A stretch of 64,000 nt of DNA from Hyphomonas sediminis (GTDB lineage Bacteria > Pseudomonadota > Alphaproteobacteria > Caulobacterales > Hyphomonadaceae), in the NCBI RefSeq assembly GCF_019679475.1, contig NZ_JAIEZP010000001.1:930001-994000 (forward strand), written 5' to 3'. How positions within the stretch are numbered: position 1 is the stretch's first letter; every line of letters begins with the position of its first letter. Shown here piece after piece: positions 1-7,690 of the stretch. Below the pieces are notes generated by a model that did no database searches, had not been told where the DNA came from, and saw nothing but the letters and a program-made list of their open reading frames with translations. The translations under genes and the position numbers were made by a program.

Positions 1-1
1 G

Positions 2-1084
2 TTGCTGGTCGAGATGGATGGTTTTGAAGCCAATGAAGGCATCATCATCATGGCGGCCACCAACCGTCCTGACGTGCTCGACCCTGCGCTGCTGCGCCCC
101 GGCCGTTTTGATCGCCAGGTGACCGTTGGCAATCCGGACATCATCGGCCGTGAGCGCATCCTCAAGGTTCACATGCGCAATGTCCCGCTCGCCAAGGATG
201 TCGAGACCAAGACGATCGCCCGTGGCACGCCCGGCTTCTCTGGCGCCGACCTTGCGAACCTTGTCAACGAAGCTGCGCTTCTGGCCGCGCGCCGTGGCAA
301 GCGTGTCGTGGCGATGCAGGAATTCGAAGACGCGAAAGACAAGGTGCTGATGGGCCCTGAGCGCCGCTCGATGGTGATGTCCGACAAGGAAAAGGTTCTC
401 ACCGCCTGGCATGAAGCTGGCCACGCCATCGTCGCGCTGCGCGTGCCGGCCGCTGACCCGGTTCACAAGGCGACGATCATTCCGCGTGGCCGCGCGCTGG
501 GCATGGTCATGCAGCTGCCGGAAGACGACAAGCTGTCGATGTCGCGCATCGAAATGACCTCGCGTCTTGCCATCATCATGGGTGGCCGTGTGGCTGAAGA
601 GCTGAAGTTCGGCGATGACAATGTCACTGCTGGTGCGGCTTCTGATATTCAGCAGGCGACCCGTCTGGCCCGCGCCATGGTCACCCGCTGGGGCTATTCC
701 GACATTATCGGCCCGGTCGACTATGGCTCCGACCAGGGCGACGTGTTTCTGGGTCAACAGCTGATGCAGTCCAGCCATATTTCGGAAGACACCTCGCGCA
801 AGATCGAAGAGGAAGTCCGTAAGCTGATTGAAAAAGGCAAGGAAGACGCCCGGCAAGTCATGACCGAATACCGGCATGAATGGGAGGCGATCGCTAATGG
901 CCTGCTGGAGTTTGAAACGCTTTCGGGCGAAGAGATCGCGGCGCTCTTGAAGGGCACCCCGCCGAGCCGCCCAGATGTGTCTGACGATGATGCAGGCCCA
1001 TCTTCGGCTGTACCAGTGATCGGTAAACGGAAGAAGCCGAAGGAAGACGGCGGCGTTGGTGGTGCGGAGCCCAACCCCGTCTGA
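2..1084 (+). CDS. ftsH: ATP-dependent zinc metalloprotease FtsH, C-terminal part (5' end outside window)
   Basis: Membrane-anchored AAA+ protease that degrades misfolded membrane proteins and selected regulators. Only the last 360 residues are present; the transmembrane segments and Walker motifs lie before the window. The second region of homology (NRPD, then RPGRFDR at about residues 21-38) is visible. The zinc-protease motif HEAGH is at residues 137-141 (bases 410-424), and the later [10 protein letters not shown] stretch is where the family's third zinc ligand sits. The tail ends in a low-complexity, Pro/Lys-rich stretch. A perfect 16-bp hairpin follows 27 bases after the stop, so ftsH is probably the last gene of its transcript. 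Confidence 0.97.
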   Translation: MLVEMDGFEANEGIIIMAATNRPDVLDPALLRPGRFDRQVTVGNPDIIGRERILKVHMRNVPLAKDVETKTIARGTPGFSGADLANLVNEAALLAARRGKRVVAMQEFEDAKDKVLMGPERRSMVMSDKEKVLTAWHEAGHAIVALRVPAADPVHKATIIPRGRALGMVMQLPEDDKLSMSRIEMTSRLAIIMGGRVAEELKFGDDNVTAGAASDIQQATRLARAMVTRWGYSDIIGPVDYGSDQGDVFLGQQLMQSSHISEDTSRKIEEEVRKLIEKGKEDARQVMTEYRHEWEAIANGLLEFETLSGEEIAALLKGTPPSRPDVSDDDAGPSSAVPVIGKRKKPKEDGGVGGAEPNPV

Positions 1085-1110
1085 CCGCCCTGCCAATCAA
1101 GAGAATTCAG

Positions 1111-1146
1111 AAAATGCCCTTTCGAACCTTCGAAAGGGCATTTTCA
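1111..1146 (+). terminator. Rho-independent terminator after ftsH
   Basis: A perfect 16-bp inverted repeat (1111-1126 and 1129-1144) has a 2-base nominal loop and A/T-rich outer ends, so the 3' arm ends in TTTT. It lies just downstream of the ftsH stop. Confidence 0.85.
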
Positions 1147-1228
1147 TATTTGTTTCCCTTTGAAGGCGTAATTCGAGCGCAATCTTCGGCGAGCGTGCCG
1201 TTTACAACCGGTCGAGGAGGATAAGGGG

Positions 1229-2032
1229 ATGCGGTTACAAAACCTGGCAGCAGGGCTGGCTCTGCTGATGGCGTCAGCCTGCGCGTCGCAAGTGCAGACA
1301 ACATCGGGCACTGAATATCTGGCGCGCTATGACGGGGCATACTCTGCGCTTGCGGGCGGGTCGTCAGAGGTGGATTCCCAGGTGCGCGAGATCGCTGCGG
1401 TGGAGCCGGATATCCGGTTTCCGGCGCGGATTGGCCTCGCCCGCATTGAAGGCGGCCAACTCGTGTCTATTCCCGCGCGCGAGGCGGAAGCATGGGCCGC
1501 TCTCACAGAGAATCTGGATGGTTTGTATGGGGAATTTGTGCCCGTCAGCCCGCTGATCGCCGCGATGGTTGCGCCGGAGGGCACCAAACCCCGCTATGAG
1601 TATACTGCCAGCGACACGATGGCGGATATCCGTCGCGGGGCTGCGCGCCAGCATCTCGACTATGTGCTTGCCTACGAAGTTTCCACCAGCAACAGGGCAA
1701 AGGGCAGCGCCCTCTCATTCGCCGATCTCACGATCATCGGCATGTTCGTGCTGCCCGGACGCAGCGTTCAGGCGGAAGCCGCCGCTAGCGGCATCCTGAT
1801 CGACGTGCGTAATGGCTATCCCTATGCGACCATGACAGCGTTCGCCGACAAGAAGGGCCTGTCGCGCACGATCAACACCTGGCGTGTGAAGCGGGATTTG
1901 ATGCGGAACGCCTCCGCCAAGGCCGTGCTGGAGCTTGCTGGAGAGCTGCGCGGTTCCCTGGAGAAACTAGCGGTGGCCGGCACTTCCAAGGACGTTGGTT
2001 CGGGGACCGAAACACAGGAAGAAGGAAGCTGA
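1229..2032 (+). CDS. hypothetical lipoprotein, 267 aa
   Basis: Function not recognised. The N-terminus is a lipoprotein signal: hydrophobic stretch at residues 6-16, then a lipobox-like ASAC with Cys 18. The rest is soluble and likely periplasmic or outer-membrane anchored. A stretch near residues 165-185 (ADLTIIGMFVLPGR) is hydrophobic but flanked by charged residues. The ATG at 1229 is chosen because a GGAGGATAAGGG stretch lies just upstream. The gene starts its own unit after the ftsH terminator, and another lipoprotein gene follows after 41 bases. Confidence 0.75.
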   Translation: MRLQNLAAGLALLMASACASQVQTTSGTEYLARYDGAYSALAGGSSEVDSQVREIAAVEPDIRFPARIGLARIEGGQLVSIPAREAEAWAALTENLDGLYGEFVPVSPLIAAMVAPEGTKPRYEYTASDTMADIRRGAARQHLDYVLAYEVSTSNRAKGSALSFADLTIIGMFVLPGRSVQAEAAASGILIDVRNGYPYATMTAFADKKGLSRTINTWRVKRDLMRNASAKAVLELAGELRGSLEKLAVAGTSKDVGSGTETQEEGS

Positions 2033-2073
2033 GGCGTCTTGCCTTTCGCCGCTTCGCCTTTAGGCTGCCAGCC

Positions 2074-2679
2074 ATGATGATCAGACTGGCAGCTGCCACC
2101 GCCTTCGCCCTGTTTTCCGCTGCCTGCGCCAGTGCGCCGGCGGCTACACCAGATCTTCCGTTTGCGGAGGGGGTGGCGACGGTTTGCGGCAAGGCATTTG
2201 AGGGCCGTGTCGTTTCCGATGATGTTGCCGACGATGCCTGGCGGGCCGAGCGGATCGTGATGTATGTGCGCGATTGTGAGCCGGGTCTGGTACGTATCCC
2301 GCTCAGCGTTGGGGAAGATCGCTCCCGCACCTGGGTTCTCTCCGCCACAGGGGAGGGCGGCGCCTGGGAATTGCGCCATATTCACCGCCATGAAGACGGT
2401 AGCCTCGATGCGCTCACCAGCTATGGCGGCTATTCGATCTCGGCTCTCGGCGCAGCGCGTCAGGAGTTTCCGGCGGACCAATCCACGAAGGATCTGTTCG
2501 ATCAGGAGAATATCCCGGTTTCCAAGGCAAATGTCTGGGCCGTGGAAGTCCGCACCGGCAGCAACCTTTTCGCGTATGAGCTCAGACGCCCGGAGCGATT
2601 CTTCCGGGTGGAGTTTGATCTGACGCAGCCGGTGGAGATCCCCCCGCCTCATTGGGCCCCGCCGGCGCCGCCGCTTTAG
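2074..2679 (+). CDS. hypothetical lipoprotein, 201 aa
   Basis: Function not recognised. The signal peptide ends in a lipobox (SAAC, Cys 18), so export and lipidation are likely. The mature part contains two further cysteines that could form a disulfide, and ends in a Pro-rich tail (PPPHWAPPAPP). It follows another lipoprotein gene on the same strand by 41 bases and may be cotranscribed. No enzymatic motif is visible. Confidence 0.7.
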   Translation: MMIRLAAATAFALFSAACASAPAATPDLPFAEGVATVCGKAFEGRVVSDDVADDAWRAERIVMYVRDCEPGLVRIPLSVGEDRSRTWVLSATGEGGAWELRHIHRHEDGSLDALTSYGGYSISALGAARQEFPADQSTKDLFDQENIPVSKANVWAVEVRTGSNLFAYELRRPERFFRVEFDLTQPVEIPPPHWAPPAPPL

Positions 2680-2762
2680 GGAACGCGATTTGGATTGCCT
2701 CTTGTCAGTGCTCTGATCTGTGATCAGGATATCATCCTGGGGTTGTGGAAAAGGGGGTGGGC

Positions 2763-3452
2763 ATGGCTGGTATTGTTGAAGCAACGAGTCCGGCGCCGAT
2801 GACGCGTCCGTTGAGCGACCGGTTCAAGCCGCTGCAGATTGCCGTTATTATCTACATGGTCGGCGAGGCCGGACTCGCGCTGTTTGGGGCGGTTGAGCTC
2901 TATTTCCTGACCGGCATGGACGCTGACCCCTATCTGGATTTCGGGACCGCTTCCTCCGCCTTTGCGATTGTCGCGCTGATCGCTGGTTTGGCCCAGCTCA
3001 TTGGTCTGACTGCGTCTGTTATCCTTGTGTCGATGTGGACATTCAGGGCGATGAAGAACCTTCACATTGTGGGCGCTGTTGCTGCAACCATGTCGCCGGG
3101 CTGGGCTGTTGGCTGGTACTTCATTCCCTTTGCCAATTTGTGGAAGCCTTTTGAGGGGGTGTTGCAGATCTGGCGCGAGTCGCATCGGTTGGCGGGCAGG
3201 CCGGAAAAAGTCGCCGCCTATGTCGGCTGGTGGTGGGCGACTTGGCTCATCTCGAACTTCCTGGCGAATATTTCCGTCCGGCTGACTGGATTTGTTGAAG
3301 CCCTCCCGACTTATAATGCTGGCGTATTGGTGGGTGTGGTTGGCAGTGCACTTTCTGTGGTGTGCGGGTTCCTTCTGTTGCGAACAACGAGGCAGGTTAC
3401 TCAAGTTCAGACGGAAATGCATTCCGGCGGCCTTGCAGATACGTTCGGCTAG
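2763..3452 (+). CDS. DUF4328-type multi-pass membrane protein
   Basis: About 229 residues with roughly five hydrophobic segments. The signature region GWYFIPFANLWKPFEGV, followed by WWWATWLISN, matches what I know of the DUF4328 family, whose function is unknown. The inner membrane is the expected location. The ATG at 2763 is preferred over the in-frame GTG at 2745 because AAGGGGG lies 5-10 bases upstream. It stands alone, 94 bases before yebC. Confidence 0.75.
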   Translation: MAGIVEATSPAPMTRPLSDRFKPLQIAVIIYMVGEAGLALFGAVELYFLTGMDADPYLDFGTASSAFAIVALIAGLAQLIGLTASVILVSMWTFRAMKNLHIVGAVAATMSPGWAVGWYFIPFANLWKPFEGVLQIWRESHRLAGRPEKVAAYVGWWWATWLISNFLANISVRLTGFVEALPTYNAGVLVGVVGSALSVVCGFLLLRTTRQVTQVQTEMHSGGLADTFG

Positions 3453-3546
3453 GGCGATTGCACTGGGAACGCTTCCCAAGGCCGCTCCTGCGCGATAGAC
3501 AGCCCCCCACACAGCCAGAAACCAGATTATATCGAGGGGTTTTCCC

Positions 3547-4302
3547 ATGGCCGGGCACAGTAAATGGGCCAATATCCAGCACCGTAAGGGCAAGCAGGAC
3601 AAGAAGCGCGCGGTTCTGTTCGCGCGCCTGTCAAAAGAGATCACTGTCGCTTCGAAGATGGGCGGGTCGGATCCGGGCATGAACCCGCGCCTGCGCCTTG
3701 CCATCCAGAACGCCAAGGGCGCATCGGTGCCCAAGGACAACATCCAACGCGCCATCGACAAAGGCCAGAGTGGCGGCGGCGCCGATTATGCTGACATTCG
3801 CTATGAAGGCATTGGCCCGGGCGGTGTGGGGATCATCGTCGAAGCGTCCACGGACAACAAAAACCGCGCGGCAACCGACATCCGCACCGCATTCTCCAAG
3901 AATGGCGGCGCGCTCGGTCAGACCGGCTCTGTCTCGTTCAATTTCGACCAGCTGGGCGAGATCGAGTATCCGCTGTCTGCCGGATCGGCCGACGAGATCA
4001 TGGAAGCGGCCATCATTGCCGGCGCCCAGGATGTCGAGACCGATGAGGAAAGCCATTGGATCTATACCGCGCGTGAGGATTTCGCGGCCGTCAGCACGGC
4101 GCTTGCCGAAACGCTGGGCGCAAACACCGAGGTCAAATCCGCCAAGATCATCTGGAAGCCGAAAGTGACGAGCCCTGTTACGGGTGACGCCGCCGAACAG
4201 TTGATGAAACTGCTCGACGTGCTGGACGAACTCGACGATGTGCAGAGCGTCTACGACAATTCCGAACTTTCCGAAGAAGAAATGGCCCGCCTCGCCGAGT
4301 AA
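3547..4302 (+). CDS. yebC: YebC/PmpR family protein
   Basis: Cytosolic protein of 251 residues, the full family length. It opens with the diagnostic MAGHSKWANIQHRKGKQD and contains the conserved NPRLR, IQRAIDKG and GPGGVGIIVE motifs. YebC-like proteins were described as DNA-binding regulators, and more recent work links some members to translation of difficult sequences. The start follows GAGGGG. rpiB lies 39 bases downstream on the same strand, suggesting cotranscription. The usual alphaproteobacterial partner ruvC is not here. Confidence 0.95.
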   Translation: MAGHSKWANIQHRKGKQDKKRAVLFARLSKEITVASKMGGSDPGMNPRLRLAIQNAKGASVPKDNIQRAIDKGQSGGGADYADIRYEGIGPGGVGIIVEASTDNKNRAATDIRTAFSKNGGALGQTGSVSFNFDQLGEIEYPLSAGSADEIMEAAIIAGAQDVETDEESHWIYTAREDFAAVSTALAETLGANTEVKSAKIIWKPKVTSPVTGDAAEQLMKLLDVLDELDDVQSVYDNSELSEEEMARLAE

Positions 4303-4341
4303 GCGCTTAACGGGCCTGACGCTTCAGCCTCAGGAGACAAC

Positions 4342-4779
4342 ATGCGGATCGCCATCGCATCGGACCACGCTGCTTTTGCCATGAAAGCCTTGCTGGCCGA
4401 TTGGCTGCGTGAGCAGGGGCATGAGGTTGAGGACCTGGGCCCCGACAGCGAAGCGAGCGTCGATTATCCTGACTACGGCTATCGTCTGGCGGCGCATATC
4501 GCTTCAGGCGCTGCAGAGCGGGGCGTTGCGCTGTGTGGATCGGGCATTGGTATTTCGATTGCCGTCAACCGCAACACAGATGTACGTTGCGCGCTTGTAT
4601 CTGAGCCGCTGTCTGCTGCGCTTTCGCGCGAGCATAATGATGCGAACGTCATTGCCATGGGCGCCCGCATGATTGGCCCAGAGATGGCCAAGGCCTGCCT
4701 TACCGCTTTCCTGAGCACGCCTTTTGGCGGTGATCGGCATGCGCGCCGCGTCGCAAAGCTCGGCAAGGTCAGCGGTTAA
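4342..4779 (+). CDS. rpiB: ribose-5-phosphate isomerase B
   Basis: Interconverts ribose 5-phosphate and ribulose 5-phosphate in the pentose phosphate pathway. At 145 residues it has the normal RpiB length. Visible motifs are IASDHAAF at the N-terminus (phosphate and substrate binding), DYPDYG, and CGSGIGISIAVNR carrying the catalytic cysteine. The start has a perfect AGGAG 7 bases upstream. It sits behind yebC and ends before a bidirectional hairpin shared with the convergent CoA-transferase gene. Confidence 0.95.
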   Translation: MRIAIASDHAAFAMKALLADWLREQGHEVEDLGPDSEASVDYPDYGYRLAAHIASGAAERGVALCGSGIGISIAVNRNTDVRCALVSEPLSAALSREHNDANVIAMGARMIGPEMAKACLTAFLSTPFGGDRHARRVAKLGKVSG

Positions 4780-4804
4780 GGCTCGCCTTCCTCAAAGCTG
4801 GTTT

Positions 4805-4838
4805 AATGGCGCGCACCTGTTTGGTGCGCGCCATTTGA
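4805..4838. terminator. bidirectional terminator between rpiB and the CoA-transferase gene
   Basis: A perfect 13-bp GC-rich stem (4805-4817 and 4823-4835) with a 5-base loop lies between two convergent genes. The T-tracts are short on both sides, so it may act in both directions. Confidence 0.75.
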
Positions 4839-4839
4839 T

Positions 4840-6009
4840 TCAGACACCCAGGCCCAGGCTTTCAAGCACTGTTTCCGTGTCCGCGCCGGGACGCGGCGGA
4901 GGCAGACGCAGGCTGGCAGGCGTTTCGGAGAACTGGACCGGGTGGCGCATCGTGCGATAGCGCCCGGCCTCGGGATGCTCCGCTTCCGCGAAGAACCCTG
5001 TGGCCGCAAGGTGGGGGTCGGTCAACACCTCTGCGATTGTATTGTAACGCATCGCCGGAATGTCGGCTTTGTCCATCAGGTCCAGCCATTCTTCCGTGGT
5101 CTTTGTGGCGCTGACTTTTTCGATCAGGGCGTAGAGATCGCCAACATTCTCCGTGCGGGCCCGATAGGTGGAGAAGCGGGGGTCCTGGAAAATGTCTGGC
5201 ATTCCGCCGATTTCGAAGAACTTCTCCCATTGCTCGTCAGAGTACGGAACGAGGCCGATGAAGCCGTTCTTGGTCGGGTAAGGGCGGCGGTTGGGGTTGA
5301 TGGACCGCGTATAGGCGAGCTTGCCATTGCCGGGCAGGAAGGTCTCGCCGTAGAGGTTCTCCACCATGTTGAAGAAGGTGAAGCTCTCCAGCATCGGCAC
5401 CTGCACGAATTGCCCTTTGCCCGTGCGGGCGCGGTGGAAGAGGGCTGCGAGGGTTGCATAGGTGGCAAACAGGCCGGCGGTCTTGTCCGCAACAAGGGAC
5501 GGGGCATACTCCGGTCGCCCGCCCGAGCGCAGCGCATTGAGATCGGCAAAGCCCGAGGCGCCCTGGATCAGGTCGTCATAAGCCTGACGGTGTTCATACG
5601 GGCCACCTTTGCCGAAGCCGGCGCAGTGAACATAGACGATGTCTTCCTTCAGCGCCTTGACCTGCTCATAGCCAAAGCCGAGCCGTTCCATCCCCGCGAG
5701 GCGTACATTGTGGAAGAATACATCGGCAGTCTTCAGCAGTTCGGTCAGGGCCTTTTTGCCTTCCGGCGTTTTTGCATCGAGATTGATCGCCTGCTTGTTC
5801 CGGTTCAACGCCATATAGATCGGGCCGAGGTCCCCCGTGGGCGAAGCGCCGGCGTAGCGCATGGTGTCACGTTTCTTCGGAGGCTCAATCTTGATCACCT
5901 CCGCGCCAAGATCGGCGAGGATTAGCGTCGCGAAGGGCCCAAGGACCACGGAGCTCATATCGATAATTCGGATGCCGGAAAGCGGGCCAGGGCGGAACTT
6001 ATCGGTCAT
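4840..6009 (-). CDS. family III CoA-transferase (CaiB/BaiF type)
   Basis: Transfers CoA between acyl groups. It is 389 residues, typical for the family. The N-terminal PLSGIRIIDMSSVVLGPFA and DLGAEVIKIE blocks and the ALNRNKQAINLD motif are all present. The catalytic aspartate is expected in YDDLIQGASG, about residue 150. The start is set by GAGGAGG just upstream. The substrate cannot be read from sequence; neighbouring genes for an acyl-CoA synthetase and receptors make organic-acid catabolism plausible. It is followed upstream on the same strand by selO, with a 66-base gap. Confidence 0.92.
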   Translation of the reverse strand: MTDKFRPGPLSGIRIIDMSSVVLGPFATLILADLGAEVIKIEPPKKRDTMRYAGASPTGDLGPIYMALNRNKQAINLDAKTPEGKKALTELLKTADVFFHNVRLAGMERLGFGYEQVKALKEDIVYVHCAGFGKGGPYEHRQAYDDLIQGASGFADLNALRSGGRPEYAPSLVADKTAGLFATYATLAALFHRARTGKGQFVQVPMLESFTFFNMVENLYGETFLPGNGKLAYTRSINPNRRPYPTKNGFIGLVPYSDEQWEKFFEIGGMPDIFQDPRFSTYRARTENVGDLYALIEKVSATKTTEEWLDLMDKADIPAMRYNTIAEVLTDPHLAATGFFAEAEHPEAGRYRTMRHPVQFSETPASLRLPPPRPGADTETVLESLGLGV

Positions 6010-6075
6010 TAAGGGCCTCCTCGTTTTTGGCTAACTGCCTTCACCCGGCCCCCAAGATCAAGGTGTACCCTAGCG

Positions 6076-7503
6076 TTAAAGGGCAAGTGCCTGACGCGCT
6101 TCTTCCATATGTTCTACCTTGGTCTCGAAGAGGGACCAATCATCGGCCTCCGCAATCGGCGCCCAGAGCGCCTCAACTTCGTCGATAAGCAGACTGACAG
6201 GGGAAGCCTTCTGGAAATAGACGTGGTCCAGCCGCTCGGGCCGGGCAGGGGCGCGGTTGAGCAATCCCACCCGGACCGCAGCAAACGGCGCGGTATTGTA
6301 TAGACTTGCTTGCGGCGAGGCGCCGGCGCGGTCTTCGCTGGCTATCCCGCCAAACCAGTCGAAAAAGGTCTGTGGCCAGCTGGCGCCGCTTTCGGTCATC
6401 CAGGCGTAGAAGGTCTGCAGGAAGCCAATGTCCGATGCGGCATCGCCCGAGGGTAAGAGCCCGAGCAGGGTATGCGTATGGGCCGTGAAACTTTCTCGGT
6501 AGGCCGGCTCATAGGGCGCGAGCGCCTTGGCGAGGTCATCTGCGTCGGCCAGTAGGAGCATCGCAGAAGCGAGCTGTTGCAGGGCCCAGCCGCCCTGGAT
6601 CGGTTGGCGGCCGAACCGGTAAAGGCCCTGAGCGTCAAAATAGGCGGCTGTAAAGTTGGGATCTGAAACCGGCAGGAACCGCCAGGGGCCAAAGTCGAAG
6701 GTCTCACCCGTGATATTGAAATTGTCGGTATTCATCACGCCGTGGACGAAGCCGGCGGCCATCCACTGACCAATCATCCGTCCCGTTGCGGTGGAGATTT
6801 CTTCCAGAAGCCGGCAGGCTTTGCGGGGCATGTCCGCTTCGTCTGCAGAAGGATGGAACTCGGCAACGCAGTAGTCGACAAGCTGCGCCATTGCCGCCTT
6901 GTCTTCGAGCCAGGCGCAGCGCTGGAATGTGCCGAAGCGAACATGGCTGTGGGAGAGCCGCACCAGAACGGACGCCCGTGTCGGGGAGGGCTCGTCATTG
7001 CGCGCAAGCTGTTCGCCCGTCTCGATGAGGCTGAACGCCTTTGACGTATTCACGCCCAAAGCTTCCAGATAGCTGGCGGCCAGAATTTCCCGGACCCCGC
7101 CCTTCAGCGTCAGCCGGCCATCTCCCTGGCGCGACCAGGGAGTCCTGCCCGAGCCCTTGGTGCCCAGATCCAGGAGGCGTCCCGATTGGTCGCGCACCTG
7201 TGCAAACAGGAAGCCGCGACCGTCGCCAAGCTCTGGGTTATAGGTTCCAAACTGGTGGCCATGGTACCGCATAGCCAGGGGATGCGGCAGGTTTTCGGGC
7301 AGGGGCTGGAACCGCCCAAAGTGTTGAATCCAGGCACTTTCGGAGAGGCTACCAAGGCCGATTTCCTCCGCCCAACGCTGGTTGCGCCAACGCAACACAG
7401 TTGAAGGAAAACTGGCGGGCTCGACTGCATCTGCGAAAGATTCCGCAATGCGAAGAAACGGAGGCGGCGGCGGCTGTCCTGCAGAGGAAGGCGTGTTCTG
7501 CAT
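6076..7503 (-). CDS. selO: protein adenylyltransferase SelO (YdiU, UPF0061)
   Basis: Pseudokinase-fold enzyme that transfers AMP to Ser/Thr/Tyr of proteins and is linked to redox stress. The expected blocks are present: MRYHGHQFG, LGDGRGFLF, TKGSGRTPWSRQGDGR (nucleotide-binding region), GGVREILAASYLEALGV and GVMNTDNFNITGETFDFGPW. The start is placed at the ATG at 7503 (475 aa, close to the roughly 478 aa of E. coli YdiU), because the 44 residues upstream of it look non-conserved. The C-terminus lacks the Cys or Sec found near the end of some members. Confidence 0.93.
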   Translation of the reverse strand: MQNTPSSAGQPPPPPFLRIAESFADAVEPASFPSTVLRWRNQRWAEEIGLGSLSESAWIQHFGRFQPLPENLPHPLAMRYHGHQFGTYNPELGDGRGFLFAQVRDQSGRLLDLGTKGSGRTPWSRQGDGRLTLKGGVREILAASYLEALGVNTSKAFSLIETGEQLARNDEPSPTRASVLVRLSHSHVRFGTFQRCAWLEDKAAMAQLVDYCVAEFHPSADEADMPRKACRLLEEISTATGRMIGQWMAAGFVHGVMNTDNFNITGETFDFGPWRFLPVSDPNFTAAYFDAQGLYRFGRQPIQGGWALQQLASAMLLLADADDLAKALAPYEPAYRESFTAHTHTLLGLLPSGDAASDIGFLQTFYAWMTESGASWPQTFFDWFGGIASEDRAGASPQASLYNTAPFAAVRVGLLNRAPARPERLDHVYFQKASPVSLLIDEVEALWAPIAEADDWSLFETKVEHMEEARQALAL

Positions 7504-7627
7504 CAAATTCACCTGTTCATATGCGAACCAAAGACGGATCGCTTGTTCAGGAGTTCTTTTTTTGCATGCAGCGGCGCAGCACAAGTCACCCCTTTGCGAC
7601 CGATCAATACCGCATAAGAGTGAAAAT

Positions 7628-7670
7628 GGGTCCAATCAATGACAAGCGGCAAAAGCTTGCGCCTGGACCC
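7628..7670 (+). other. nested stem-loop in the leader of the first TonB receptor gene
   Basis: A 7-bp outer stem (7628-7634 with 7664-7670) encloses a 5-bp inner stem (7643-7647 with 7655-7659). The structure ends 20 bases before the receptor start and just before its ribosome site. It resembles a structured 5' leader, but I cannot match it to a known riboswitch. Confidence 0.4.
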
Positions 7671-7690
7671 ACAAAAACGGGAGGAAACAA

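Noticed and set aside
1822-2784. 320-residue minus-strand frame opposite the two lipoproteins
   Set aside because: Crosses two better-supported genes on the plus strand and has no conserved pattern.
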